DNA from: Tubulanus polymorphus
Taxonomy: Eukaryota > Nemertea > Palaeonemertea > Tubulaniformes > Tubulanidae
Assembly (NCBI RefSeq): GCF_964204645.1
Contig: NW_027437469.1
Location: 1 to 64,000, forward strand
Reading direction: 5' to 3'
DNA length: 64,000 nucleotides
The translations under genes were made by a program, and so were the position numbers. This document shows positions 25,901-34,637 of the stretch, piece after piece. How positions within the stretch are numbered: position 1 is the stretch's first letter; every line of letters begins with the position of its first letter. A model generated the notes under the pieces. That model was not told the origin of the DNA, searched no databases, and saw only the letters and a program-made list of their open reading frames with translations.

Positions 25901-28900
25901 CGCGAGAAAAGACGTTTTCGTATCAAATATTCCCCCTATCGGAAAAACGACAATGTCGATGCGTAAAAGCGCTCAAATCGTCAGGAAAAGCACTTTTCGA
26001 CGCGAAAACGTCGTACAGCGCGAGAAAAGACGTTTTCGTATCAAATATTCCCCCTATCGGAAAAACGACAATGTCGATGCGTAAAAGCGCTCAAATCGTC
26101 AGGAAAAGCACTTTTCGGCCCGAAAACGTCGTTCAGCGCGAGAAAAGACGTTTTCGTATCAAATATTCCCCCTATCGGAAAAACCACAGTGTCGATGCGT
26201 AAAAGCGCTCAAATCGTCAGGCAAAGCACTTTTCGGCCCGAAAATGTCGTTCAGCGCGAGAAAAGACGTTTTCGTATCAAATATTCTCCCTATCGGAAAA
26301 ACGTCAACGTCGATGCGTAAAAGCGCTCAAATCGTCAGGAAAAGCACTTTTCGACGCGAAAACGTCGTTCGGCGTGAGAAAAGACGTTTTCGTATCAAAT
26401 ATTCCCCCTATCGAAAGAACGACAATGTCGATGCGTAAAAGCGCTCAAATCGTCAGGAAAAGCACTTTTCAACGCGAAAACGTCGTCGTTCAGCGCGAGA
26501 AAAGACGTTTTCGTATCAAATATTCCCCCTATCGGAAAAACGACAATGTCGATGCGTAAAAGCGCTCAAATCGTCAGAAAAAGCACTTTTCGGACCGAAA
26601 ACGTCGTTCAGCGCAAGAAAAGTCGTTTTCGTATCAAATATTCCCCCTATCGGAAAAACCACAGTGTCGATGCGTAAAAGCGCTCAAATCGTCAGGAAAA
26701 GCACTTTTCGGCCCGAAAACGTCGTTCAGCGCGAGAAAAGACGTTTTCGTATCAAATATTCCCCCTATCGGAAAAACCACAGTGTCGATGCGTAAAAGCG
26801 CTCAAATCGTCAGGCAAACCACTTTTCGGCCCGAAAATGTCGTTCAGTGCGAGAAAAGCCGTTTTCGTATCAAATATTCCCCCTATCGGAAAAACGTCAA
26901 TGTCGATGCGTAAAAGCGCTCAAATCGTCAGGAAAAGCACTTTTCGACGCAAAAACGTCGTTCGGCGCGAGAAAAGATGTTTTCGTATCAAATATTCCCC
27001 CTATCGAAAGAACGACAATGTCGATGCGTAAAAGCGCTCAAATCGTCAGGAAAAGCACTTTTCAACGCGAAAACGTCGTCGTTCAGCGCGAGAAAAGACG
27101 TTTTCGTATCAAATATTCCCCCTATCGGAAAAACGACAATTTCGATGCGTAAAAGCGCTCAAATCGTCAGAAAAAGCACTTTTCGGACCGAAAACGTCGT
27201 TCAGCGCAAGAAAAGACGTTTTCGTATCAAATATTCCCCCTATCGGAAAAACCACAGTGTCGATGCGTAAAAGCGCTCAAATCGTCAGGCAAAGCACTTT
27301 TCGGCCCGAAAATGTCGTTCAGTGCGAGAAAAGCCGTTTTCGTATCAGATATTCCCCCTATCGGAAAAACGACAATGTCGATGCGTAAAAGCGCTCAAAT
27401 CGTCAGGAAAAGCACTTTTCGACGCGAAAACGTCGTTCGGCGCGAGAAAAGATGTTTTCGTATCAAATATTCCCCCTATCGAAAGAACGACAATGTCGAT
27501 GCGTAAAAGCGCTCAAATCGTCAGGAAAAGCACTTTTCAACGCGAAAACGTCGTCGTTCAGCGCGAGAAAAGACGTTTTCGTATCAAATATTCCCCCTAT
27601 CGGAAAAACGACAATTTCGATGCGTAAAAGCGCTCAAATCGTCAGAAAAAGCACTTTTCGGACCGAAAACGTCGTTCAGCGCAAGAAAAGACGTTTTCGT
27701 ATCAAATATTCCCCCTATCGGAAAAAACCACAGTGTCGATGCGTAAAAGCGCTCAAATCGTCAGGAAAAGCACTTTTCGGACCGAAAACGTCGTTCAGCG
27801 CAAGAAAAGACGTTTTCGTATCAAATATTCCCCCTATCGGAAAAACAACAGTGTCGATGCGTAAAAGCGCTCAAATCGTCAGGAAAAGCACTTTTCGGCC
27901 CGAAAACGTCGTTCAGCGCGAGAAAAGACGTTTTCGTATCAAATATTCCCCCTATCAGAAAAACCACAGTGTCGATGCGTAAAAGCGCTCAAATCGTCAG
28001 GCAAAGCACTTTTCGGCCCGAAAATGTCGTTCAGTGCGAGAAAAGCCGTTTTCGTATCAAATATTCCCCCTATCGGAAAAACGTCAATGTCGATGCGTAA
28101 AAGTGCTCAAATCGTCAGGAAAAGCACTTTTCGACGCGAAAACGTCGTTCGGCGCGAGAAAAGACGTTTTCGTATCAAATATTCCCCCTATCGGAAGAAC
28201 GACAATGTCGATGCGTAAAAGCGCTCAAATCGTCAGGAAAAGCACTTTTCAACGCGAAAACGTCGTCGTTCAGCGCGAGAAAAGACGTTTTCGTATCAAA
28301 TATTCCCCCTATCGGAAAAACGACAATGTCGATGCGTAAAAGCGCTCAAATCGTCAGGAAAAGCACTTTTCGGCCCGAAAACGTCGTTCAGCGCGAGAAA
28401 AGTAGTTTTCGTATCAAATATTCCCCCTATCGGAAAAACCACAGTGTCGATGCGTAAAAGCGCTCAAATCGTCAGGCAAAGCACTTTTCGGCCCGAAAAT
28501 GTCGTTCAGCGCGAGAAAAGCCGTTTTCGTATCAAATATTCTCCCTATCGGAAAAACGTCAACGTCGATGCGTAAAAGCGCTCAAATCGTCAGGAAAAGC
28601 ACTTTTCGACGCGAAAACGTCGTTCGGCGTGAGAAAAGACGTTTTCGTATCAAATATTTCCCCTATCGAAAGAACGACAATGTCGATGCGTAAAAGCGCT
28701 CAAATCGTCAGGAAAAGCACTTTTCAACGCGAAAACGTCGTCGTTCAGCGCGAGAAAAGACGTTTTCGTATCAAATATTCCCCCTATCGGAAAAACGACA
28801 ATGTCGATGCGTAAAAGCGCTCAAATCGTCAGGAAAAGCACTTTTCAACGCGAAAACGTCGTCGTTCAGCGCGAGAAAAGACGTTTTCGTATCAAATATT

Positions 28901-29930
28901 CCCCCTATCGGAAAAACGACAATGTCGATGCGTAAAAGCGCTCAAATCGTCAGGAAAAGCACTTTTCGGCCCGAAAACGTCGTTCAGCGCGAGAAAAGTA
29001 GTTTTCGTATCAAATATTCCCCCTATCGGAAAAACCACAGTGTCGATGCGTAAAAGCGCTCAAATCGTCAGGCAAAGCACTTTTCGGCCCGAAAATGTCG
29101 TTCAGCGCGAGAAAAGCCGTTTTCGTATCAAATATTCTCCCTATCGGAAAAACGTCAACGTCGATGCGTAAAAGCGCTCAAATCGTCAGGAAAAGCACTT
29201 TTCGACGCGAAAACGTCGTTCGGCGTGAGAAAAGACGTTTTCGTATCAAATATTTCCCCTATCGAAAGAACGACAATGTCGATGCGTAAAAGCGCTCAAA
29301 TCGTCAGGAAAAGCACTTTTCAACGCGAAAACGTCGTCGTTCAGCGCGAGAAAAGACGTTTTCGTATCAAATATTCCCCCTATCGGAAAAACGACAATGT
29401 CGATGCGTAAAAGCGCTCAAATCGTCAGAAAAAGCACTTTTCGGACCGAAAACGTCGTTCAGCGCAAGAAAAGTTGTTTTCGTATCAAATATTCCCCCTA
29501 TCGGAAAAACCACAGTGTCGATGCGTAAAAGCGCTCAAATCGTCAGGAAAAGCACTTTTCGGCCCGAAAACGTCGTTCAGCGCGAGAAAAGACGTTTTCG
29601 TATCAAATATTCCCCCTATCGGAAAAAACCACAGCGTCGATGCGTAAAAGCGCTCAAATCGTCAGGCAAAGCACTTTTCGGCCCGAAAATGTCGTTCAGC
29701 GCGAGAAAAGCCGTTTTCGTATCAAATATTCTCCCTATCGGAAAAACGTCAATGTCGATGCTTAAAAGCGCTCAAATCGTCAGGAAAAGCACTTTTCGAC
29801 GCGAAAACGTCGTTCGGCGCGAGAAAAGACGTTTTCGTATCAAATATTCCCCCTATCGAAAGAACGACAATGTCGATGCGTAAAAGCGCTCAAATCGTCA
29901 GGAAAAACACTTTTCAACGCGAAAACGTCG
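25900..29930 (+). repeat. 4,038-bp tandem segmental duplication, copy 2
   Basis: Second copy, matching 21.86-25.90 kb at all variant positions inspected; I saw no difference by eye. It ends about 100 bp before the retrotransposon insertion point. Such identity means a very recent event, or else an assembly duplication of one true copy. Confidence 0.85.
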
Positions 29931-30033
29931 TCGTTCAGCGCGAGAAAAGACGTTTTCGTATCAAATATTCCCCCTATCGGAAAAACGACAATGTCGATGC
30001 GTAAAAGCGCTCAAATATTCAGGAAAAGCACTT

Positions 30034-30416
30034 TTTGCAACAGAAAATAAGTCGGAACAAATTGTTAGATGGAAAAGGCCAAGCGCCCCAGCTGCTTGAC
30101 GTTTATTTGAAAAATTATACCAAAACACGTGACAACCTAATTTGCTGTCACGTACAAAATTACAATATCATCAATCTAACAAAGAAATACAAAGTCATAC
30201 AAAACTAACTAGGTCAACCGCCCCAGCTGGATTGACCTAGTTTCTGATTTAAACAATTATCGGAAAAAATACTACGCGGTCAAACGCCCCTGCTGTTTGA
30301 CCTATTTATGAATACAAGTAACTACACCACTATTACTAAGAAGTCAAACGCCCCAGCTGTTTGACCTAGTTCGGAGTAAAAAGTCCTCGATTAATCGTAA
30401 GTGGGCTATAAAAATG
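30034..30416 (-). repeat. Split direct repeat B2 (element 3' end)
   Basis: The 3' terminal repeat of the retrotransposon. It matches B1 base for base from 'gcaacagaaaataag' (30,037) to 'actac' (30,325) at an offset of 640, and again from 30,346 to 30,416 at an offset of 644. The stretch between, 30,326-30,345, is inverted relative to B1. It carries four hairpins with 'cgcccc[at]gct' loops. The outer end is a T-run fused to satellite 'gcactttt'. Confidence 0.93.
30080..30365. promoter_or_regulatory. Series of four GC-loop hairpins in B2
   Basis: Four inverted repeats share the loop core 'cgcccc[a/t]gct'. They are 30,080-30,098 (5-bp stem caagc/gcttg), 30,207-30,242 (11-bp perfect stem aactaggtcaa/ttgacctagtt), 30,278-30,302 (8-bp stem ggtcaaac/gtttgacc) and 30,343-30,365 (7-bp stem gtcaaac/gtttgac). 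They are spaced roughly 60-130 bp apart in otherwise AT-rich sequence. The same series lies in B1 near 30,720-31,009. The role is not known. Recombinase binding, RNA packaging or 3'-end formation are possible; placement at the terminal repeat favours a cis-acting role. Confidence 0.6.
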
Positions 30417-30484
30417 GGCTAGAAAAGATTAATCGTAAGAGGGCTAACAAATGCCGTAGGCGCAGGTAGGGGATGGAGGGTGGT
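30417..30484. other. 68-bp spacer between A2 and B2
   Basis: Short non-coding stretch separating the A2 and B2 repeats. It begins with a second, diverged copy (30,428-30,446) of the 'gattaatcgtaag.gggcta' motif that ends B2 (389-407 within the 30-kb coordinates, i.e. 30,389-30,407). The rest is G-rich. It has no counterpart next to B1 or A1, so it is the only part of the 3' terminal complex not accounted for by the repeats. Confidence 0.7.
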
Positions 30485-30675
30485 AAAATGTTAAACTTTA
30501 CGCCTGACTTCCGGAACTGAAAAGGACGTGTTTACTTCGCGTTGATTGGCTGGTTGGCTAATAGCACGAGGGCGGCGCCACCGGCTGGTGCTATGTTGCC
30601 CGCCGGGAGAAGAACTTCATTTTCTGTCGCAAAAATGCTGATGGGCAACTGGTCATTCGCACATCTTTTGTTTTT
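30485..30675 (-). repeat. Split direct repeat A2 (internal copy)
   Basis: About 191 bp and, by eye, identical to A1 at 36,523-36,713 (offset 6,038). It abuts B1 through a run of six Ts (30,671-30,676). That junction is what joining the two ends of the element in a circle would produce, as expected for the A2/B1 boundary in Ngaro/PAT elements. The sequence is GC-rich and includes 'ggcggcgccaccggctggtg'. Confidence 0.93.
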
Positions 30676-30676
30676 T

Positions 30677-31060
30677 GCAACAGAAAATAAGTCGGAACAA
30701 ATTGTTAGATGGAAAAGGCCAAGCGCCCCAGCTGCTTGACGTTTATTTGAAAAATTATACCAAAACACGTGACAACCTAATTTGCTGTCACGTACAAAAT
30801 TACAATATCATCAATCTAACAAAGAAATACAAAGTCATACAAAACTAACTAGGTCAACCGCCCCAGCTGGATTGACCTAGTTTCTGATTTAAACAATTAT
30901 CGGAAAAAATACTACGCGGTCAAACGCCCCTGCTGTTTGACCTATTTATGAATACAAGTAACTACTTGACTTCTTAGTAATAGTGGTGCAAACGCCCCAG
31001 CTGTTTGACCTAGTTCGGAGTAAAAAGTCCTCGATTAATCGTAAGTGGGCTATAAAAATG
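30677..31060 (-). repeat. Split direct repeat B1 (internal copy)
   Basis: Internal partner of B2. It is identical to B2 over 30,677-30,965 and 30,990-31,060. At 30,966-30,989 it carries the reverse complement of the B2 segment 30,326-30,345 with two extra bases on each side. The change removes the 'gtc' of the left arm of the fourth hairpin, weakening it in this copy. Its inner end lies 36 bp past the YR stop codon. Confidence 0.92.
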
Positions 31061-31096
31061 CCACAAAGCCACCCACCTGTGGCTGAGCCCACACGA

Positions 31097-32050
31097 TCAC
31101 CTCGCAATCCTTATGTATTTACGGAAGGCCTCGGAATTCCACCGGCCTGCCGCCCTCATCTGTGCGTCGGGGACTCCCCTCGATGCTGCATCGGTTGCAG
31201 CGCCGATGCGGAAGGAGTGACCCTTGAACGCCCTAGGTGACAGTTTACACCATTCCAGCAGGCACACGAGGCGACGGTCGAATGCTCGCCTTAACCACGG
31301 AGCTCCACTGCAGTCTATAAAAAGCGGGCCTGGACGCGGGCCTCGGCGCTGTAAATAAGTGGTGATAGTCGATCGGGCATCGGTAACCCTGGTCGAAAGG
31401 GAGGAAAAATCAACCTGTATGACCTGAGGGCCAACGCGTGCGCTGTGCTTAAACTTCTTTAGGACTATTTGGAGACCAAAGGCGGTGAGTGCCACGTCTT
31501 CGAGCTGTACTACACTCTGCGTTAGGGCGAGTGTCCTCGGTAAGAGCTCCCCTAGGCGGAAATAACCACAAAACGCGATGGTCATAACCGATTTCACTAA
31601 AAGGCGGTTGTAGGACAGACTTTCCGTCACAGCAAGACAGTCAAATAAACGGGCCAAAACATCTGCGGTAATTGGGAGACGAACGTCGAAACTCCGCGAT
31701 AGATTTCTCGCGCCTGCTAACATTTTCTGAATGATAAATGATCGACAAGGGTCGGCCTCCCCTTTTATCTTGTGAAAATATGAAATTGCCGACAATGTCG
31801 ACGCAGTAGCTGCGGCCGACAAACCCTTTTCGTGCAAATGTGCGACGAACAAGACGATGGAATATTCTGAAACTGGGACCAAAATTGTGATGCCCAACTG
31901 CTGGCCAAACGCGACTAGCTTACCCCAAGACCGATCATAGGCCTTCGCGGTTTCCGTCGTCAAAGCCGCTGCTAACAGGGCGTCTATAGTAGGTTTATAT
32001 TTGCTGGCAGCCAAGACTGGGGAACCGGCGTAGGTTGAGGGTCGGCCCAT
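31097..32050 (-). CDS. Tyrosine recombinase (integrase) of Ngaro-like retrotransposon
   Basis: A 317-residue site-specific recombinase that would integrate the circular double-stranded DNA form of the element by conservative strand exchange in the nucleus. The N-terminal half (about 20-110) resembles the SAM-like core-binding domain. The catalytic half shows R165 (FRLGEL), a Lys-rich KKFKH near 198-202, then H278 and R281 (GHSFRIG), the GRW motif at 302-304 and the nucleophile Y312 (RKYIR) close to the C-terminus. This is the R-K-H-R-(H/W)-Y set of the family with nothing missing. The start AUG at 32,050 sits in a strong Kozak context (GCCATGG). The first 67 nt overlap the RT-RH ORF in a different frame, so expression by a second initiation or by frameshifting is implied. 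No premature stop is present. Confidence 0.95.
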   Translation of the reverse strand: MGRPSTYAGSPVLAASKYKPTIDALLAAALTTETAKAYDRSWGKLVAFGQQLGITILVPVSEYSIVLFVAHLHEKGLSAAATASTLSAISYFHKIKGEADPCRSFIIQKMLAGARNLSRSFDVRLPITADVLARLFDCLAVTESLSYNRLLVKSVMTIAFCGYFRLGELLPRTLALTQSVVQLEDVALTAFGLQIVLKKFKHSARVGPQVIQVDFSSLSTRVTDARSTITTYLQRRGPRPGPLFIDCSGAPWLRRAFDRRLVCLLEWCKLSPRAFKGHSFRIGAATDAASRGVPDAQMRAAGRWNSEAFRKYIRIAR

Positions 32051-33615
32051 GGCGCTTCCATGCGAAATCGACGAAACTGGAACCGAGAAAGTAGGTCGGG
32101 TAAAATGTTATATTTTCCGGGTATATGTTCGCTAATGAAAACGATGTTAAATTTCAAACAAACAGAGACCATCTTGCGTACGAGGGTCATCATAGCCTTG
32201 TCCCGTGAAGATTGTTTATTAATAACGTGGACCACCGATTGGTTATCGGAATTAAAACATATAGTCTTATTTTTCCAATGTGCCCCCCAGATTGATAGTG
32301 CGGCAACGATTGGGTATAGTTCAAGGACCGCGATCGAACAAGACTTCCAGCTTAAAGGCCACGAACCGTGGAACCAGTGGGTGCCGTAAACGGCACCGTA
32401 ACCAAAAGCACCGGCGGAATCAGTGTACAAATTCAAACGATCGTTAGTGAGCTTACGCTCATCGATGAAAAATGATCGACCGTTAAAATTTGAAAGGAAG
32501 ACGTTCCAGACCCGGAGATCATTCTTCGCGCTCGCCGTCAGTGAAATGTGCAACGAACGGTGAGGCACGCCCACGGTGAGGTCGATCAGCCTCCTGAGAA
32601 ACGGTCGTCCCGGTACGATGACTGAGCAGGCAAAATTCAACGTCCCTAGTAGTGACTGTAACTCTCGCAAAGTCACTTTCCGTTTAGACAGGAATGTTTC
32701 CACCAGGGCCATGCATTTTGCCAATTTATCTTCCGGCAAACGTGCCTCGTGCAAAATAGTATCGAGCATGATGCCGGCAAACGGTAGGATTTGCGACGGG
32801 CGAAAAGTTTTGACTTCCTTAATGGGTACGCCGAGCTGTTCGCATAGGTCAAGAAAATTTATCAGATCGCGGTCGCACTTAGATTTGCCCTTAGCAATAA
32901 TCAAAAAATCATCTAAAATATGTACAACGTGGGAAATCCCGAGCTTATTAATCGCAATCCATTTAATACACGACGAGAACCGGTCAAAAATCGCGCAGGA
33001 GCTGGCTGCGCCCATGGGCAGAACAGCGTCGACGTAAAAAAGACCGTCTAAAGTGAAACCCAACAGTGGTTGGTCTAACTTATGTATAGGGATTATCCTG
33101 AAAGCCGACTCTATGTCGGTCTTTGCTAGGAAAACATCGTCACCAAGGGACTTGATGATTTTAATCGCATCCTGGATTGTCGAGTATTTAATGGTGGATG
33201 CCTCCTCGGGAATAAAATCGTTTATCGACGAGCCTTCCGGGTACGATAGATGATGAATAACCCTAAAACCCCCGGAGCTTTTAGGAACTACCCCTAGGGG
33301 TGAAACGTGAATTGGGGTACCGTCCGGCATGAATGGAGTCTGAAAAGGGCCCAGAACTCTACCCGTTGCAAGCTCTTTGTTGACTCTTTCGCGTATCACG
33401 TCAGGGCGCTCCCTAGCGGACTTAAGGTTATCGACGCATTTGGTAGATGAGGGGCCAGAGAAAAAACTATCTAAGCGAAAACCCGAAGTAAAACCTTCAA
33501 TAATAATGTCACGATCCTCGGCCTTGTAATCGTAAATGTATTTTCTAAGTTCGGAAATTTTGACCGGCGTCGGCAAACTATGATTTGTAGGTGGGGTCGC
33601 TACGTTTATGTCCAT
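31984..33615 (-). CDS. Reverse transcriptase-RNase H of Ngaro-like retrotransposon
   Basis: A 543-residue polyprotein segment that would copy the element RNA into DNA. RT fingers and palm occupy about 75-290: LGVVPKSSGGFRVIHHLSYP at 107-126, catalytic D167 in KTDIESAF, LPMGAASS at 199-206 and the catalytic pair D235-D236 in HILDDFLI. A connection region with LLGTLNFACSVIVPGRPFLR (322-341) is characteristic of DIRS/Ngaro RTs. The RNase H domain (about 394-512) shows D399 (YTDSAG), E432 (LELYP), D457 (NSDNQS) and D507 (PDLLSR), the full acidic set. No methyltransferase domain follows, unlike canonical DIRS1. The N-terminus overlaps the Gag ORF by 38 nt in a +1-related frame, and the C-terminus overlaps the YR ORF. 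An in-frame AUG at 33,615 gives the coordinate used; a frameshift fusion with Gag is equally possible. Confidence 0.95.
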   Translation of the reverse strand: MDINVATPPTNHSLPTPVKISELRKYIYDYKAEDRDIIIEGFTSGFRLDSFFSGPSSTKCVDNLKSARERPDVIRERVNKELATGRVLGPFQTPFMPDGTPIHVSPLGVVPKSSGGFRVIHHLSYPEGSSINDFIPEEASTIKYSTIQDAIKIIKSLGDDVFLAKTDIESAFRIIPIHKLDQPLLGFTLDGLFYVDAVLPMGAASSCAIFDRFSSCIKWIAINKLGISHVVHILDDFLIIAKGKSKCDRDLINFLDLCEQLGVPIKEVKTFRPSQILPFAGIMLDTILHEARLPEDKLAKCMALVETFLSKRKVTLRELQSLLGTLNFACSVIVPGRPFLRRLIDLTVGVPHRSLHISLTASAKNDLRVWNVFLSNFNGRSFFIDERKLTNDRLNLYTDSAGAFGYGAVYGTHWFHGSWPLSWKSCSIAVLELYPIVAALSIWGAHWKNKTICFNSDNQSVVHVINKQSSRDKAMMTLVRKMVSVCLKFNIVFISEHIPGKYNILPDLLSRFQFRRFRMEAPWADPQPTPVPQSWLPANINLL

Positions 33616-34549
33616 TCGAGGGGCTGGGCGTTTTCCGACGCGGACAGCGAGCGGCTGAATGTGGGCCTCTGCATAACTTGCATTGGTGGGCGTATATGCA
33701 AGATTTTCGGGGACAGGACGAGGCGGCGCTATTAAACGCGTAGCAGAAATTGACTGCCTGGCCCGAAGATGCTCGAAAGGGCCGTTTCAAGTTATTATTT
33801 CGAGTCTTCGCTTCCAACCACAGCTCCCAATTGGTGGCGTCCCACCTACCGGCGACATCTGAAGCCGCACGGAGCGCACGAAAATTCTGGTCGTAAAACG
33901 CCCAATCCCCGCCCTGGGACGCAAGGTTCTGGACGCTTCGACCGTACTTGATCAGAGGTATGGCGTCATGAGGATGACGGCGCAAATGGACAGTAGAAAA
34001 GATTTCGAATGCCCTTACCCACTGCTCGATCGACTTAATGGCTGTAAGCCTGGGTGTCGCTATAGATACGTGAGGCGTTTCCTGACCAGGGGCGGGCAGC
34101 ACGTTAAAGGAATACGCCGCATCGGGCTTGCGCAAAAGCACCGCGAAATCCAGCCATTTTCCTGACCAAATAGATTCTTTTATCTTAACCGGCACTAACG
34201 CATCCAATGCCACCGCGGCGGGCAGAAAAGACCCCGGGCCGCTCAACTGTGGTTGTTGATAAAAACCCATACCATCGGGGATGATATTACCAGCTTCCGG
34301 CGCTGCCACATCCAAGGCCTGTGGTACTGTTATGGTCCCCTGCTGAGGCGTATTCTCAGCCTGCTGAGGTGTATTTGCAGCGGTGTTTGCAGGGATGGCG
34401 TTGACCTGGGGTAACAAAGAGACCGCTCTTTCGAGAGTCTCCAGCAGGCGGTCTGCCCGAGCCTCCTTCTCTGAGATAGCCCCAGCTGGCGCTTTCCTCC
34501 GCTTGTTTAAGGCTGGGGTTGCCTGTTGCTTTCTCTTGGTGCGCTGCAT
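33578..34549 (-). CDS. Gag-like ORF1 protein with zinc knuckles
   Basis: A 323-residue protein placed immediately before RT-RH and therefore the structural or RNA-binding Gag candidate. The N-terminus is strongly basic (RTKRKQQ, KRRK within the first 20 residues). It is followed by a possible short helix (about 27-48) and an Ala/Pro/Gln/Thr-rich linker (50-100). Residues about 110-255 form a globular region with the trio WVRAFEIF, WAFYDQNFR and WELWLEAK. The C-terminus carries a CCCH-type finger (C269, C279, C284, H288) directly followed by a CX2CX3HX4C knuckle (C290, C293, H297, C302), then a basic tail. This double knuckle at the end of ORF1 is seen in DIRS/Ngaro ORF1 products. The start AUG has G at -3. 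Its frame equals that of YR and differs from RT-RH. Confidence 0.87.
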   Translation of the reverse strand: MQRTKRKQQATPALNKRRKAPAGAISEKEARADRLLETLERAVSLLPQVNAIPANTAANTPQQAENTPQQGTITVPQALDVAAPEAGNIIPDGMGFYQQPQLSGPGSFLPAAVALDALVPVKIKESIWSGKWLDFAVLLRKPDAAYSFNVLPAPGQETPHVSIATPRLTAIKSIEQWVRAFEIFSTVHLRRHPHDAIPLIKYGRSVQNLASQGGDWAFYDQNFRALRAASDVAGRWDATNWELWLEAKTRNNNLKRPFRASSGQAVNFCYAFNSAASSCPRKSCIYAHQCKLCRGPHSAARCPRRKTPSPSNGHKRSDPTYKS

Positions 34550-34637
34550 TACTACTCTATATGACTACTAAAACACAAAATACGTGCGGGTTATTAACCG
34601 TATCAGTATTATGAATAAGACCTGCCTACTGCCGGCA
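34550..34637. other. Short Gag 5' leader
   Basis: Eighty-eight bases between the Gag start and the 54-bp minisatellite. The sequence is AT-rich with no ORF on the coding strand. It would form the immediate leader of the Gag cistron on the minus strand. No clear promoter element is visible. Confidence 0.5.

Larger units (their letters stand above)
1..30033. repeat. 118-bp satellite array, left arm
   Basis: Head-to-tail tandem array of a 118-bp monomer; the landmark 'gcgctcaaatcgtcagg' recurs at 74, 192, 310 and onward. At 118 bp this arm holds about 254 copies. The consensus is about 45% GC but carries 15 CpG dinucleotides. Each unit has an overlapping pair of dyads around 'ttttcg...cgaaaacgtc...gacgttttcg'. 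One monomer class carries a 3-bp insertion (gtcgtcg) and is 121 bp. No unique sequence interrupts this arm. The array runs off the left edge of the window. The monomer's function is unknown; size, homogeneity and HOR structure would suit a centromeric or heterochromatic satellite, which is inference. Confidence 0.98.
16900..30033. repeat. Higher-order repeat domain, left
   Basis: Monomers fall into five recurring classes in fixed order. A: 'cggcccgaaaacg' with 'ccacagtgtcg'. B: 'caggcaaagc', 'cgaaaatgtcg', often 'gccgttttcg', with 'gtcaa[ct]gtcg'. C: 'gttcggcg[tc]gag' with 'cgaaagaacg'. D: 'ttttcaacgcg' with 'gtcgtcgttcag', 121 bp. E: 'cagaaaaagc', 'cggaccg', 'gcgcaagaaaag'. Full ABCDE units are 593 bp (5 x 118 + 3) and shortened BCDE units are 475 bp. 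Blocks of these are themselves tandemly duplicated with periods of 2,374 and 4,038 bp. Confidence 0.88.

Noticed and set aside
648-30000. Dozens of Arg/Lys-rich open reading frames with MSMRKSAQIVRKS-like repeats across the satellite
   Set aside because: The 118-bp unit is 1 mod 3, so each frame walks through three translations. Longer ORFs appear only where indels happen to skip the recurring TAA. There is no codon-position signal and both strands give such ORFs, so they are not genes.
1-30033. CRISPR array or integron-like repeat cluster
   Set aside because: The repeats are contiguous 118-bp units with no unique spacers, no cas genes, and a eukaryotic retrotransposon is present.
30532-30768. 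Short ORFs over the A2/B1 junction and the A1 junction
   Set aside because: They read across terminal repeats and, at A1, into satellite; no domain is visible and the two versions diverge at the insertion boundary.
31097-32050. Phage or integrative-element integrase
   Set aside because: Motifs and its position directly after a DIRS-type RT-RH, within split direct repeats, identify it as the retrotransposon YR.
31984-33615. LTR or LINE retrotransposon, or retrovirus relic
   Set aside because: There are no LTRs, protease, DDE integrase or endonuclease, and the terminal structure and recombinase are those of the DIRS order.
32060-34165. Plus-strand ORFs opposite the retrotransposon genes
   Set aside because: They are shadows of the RT-RH and Gag coding strand and show no recognisable domains.
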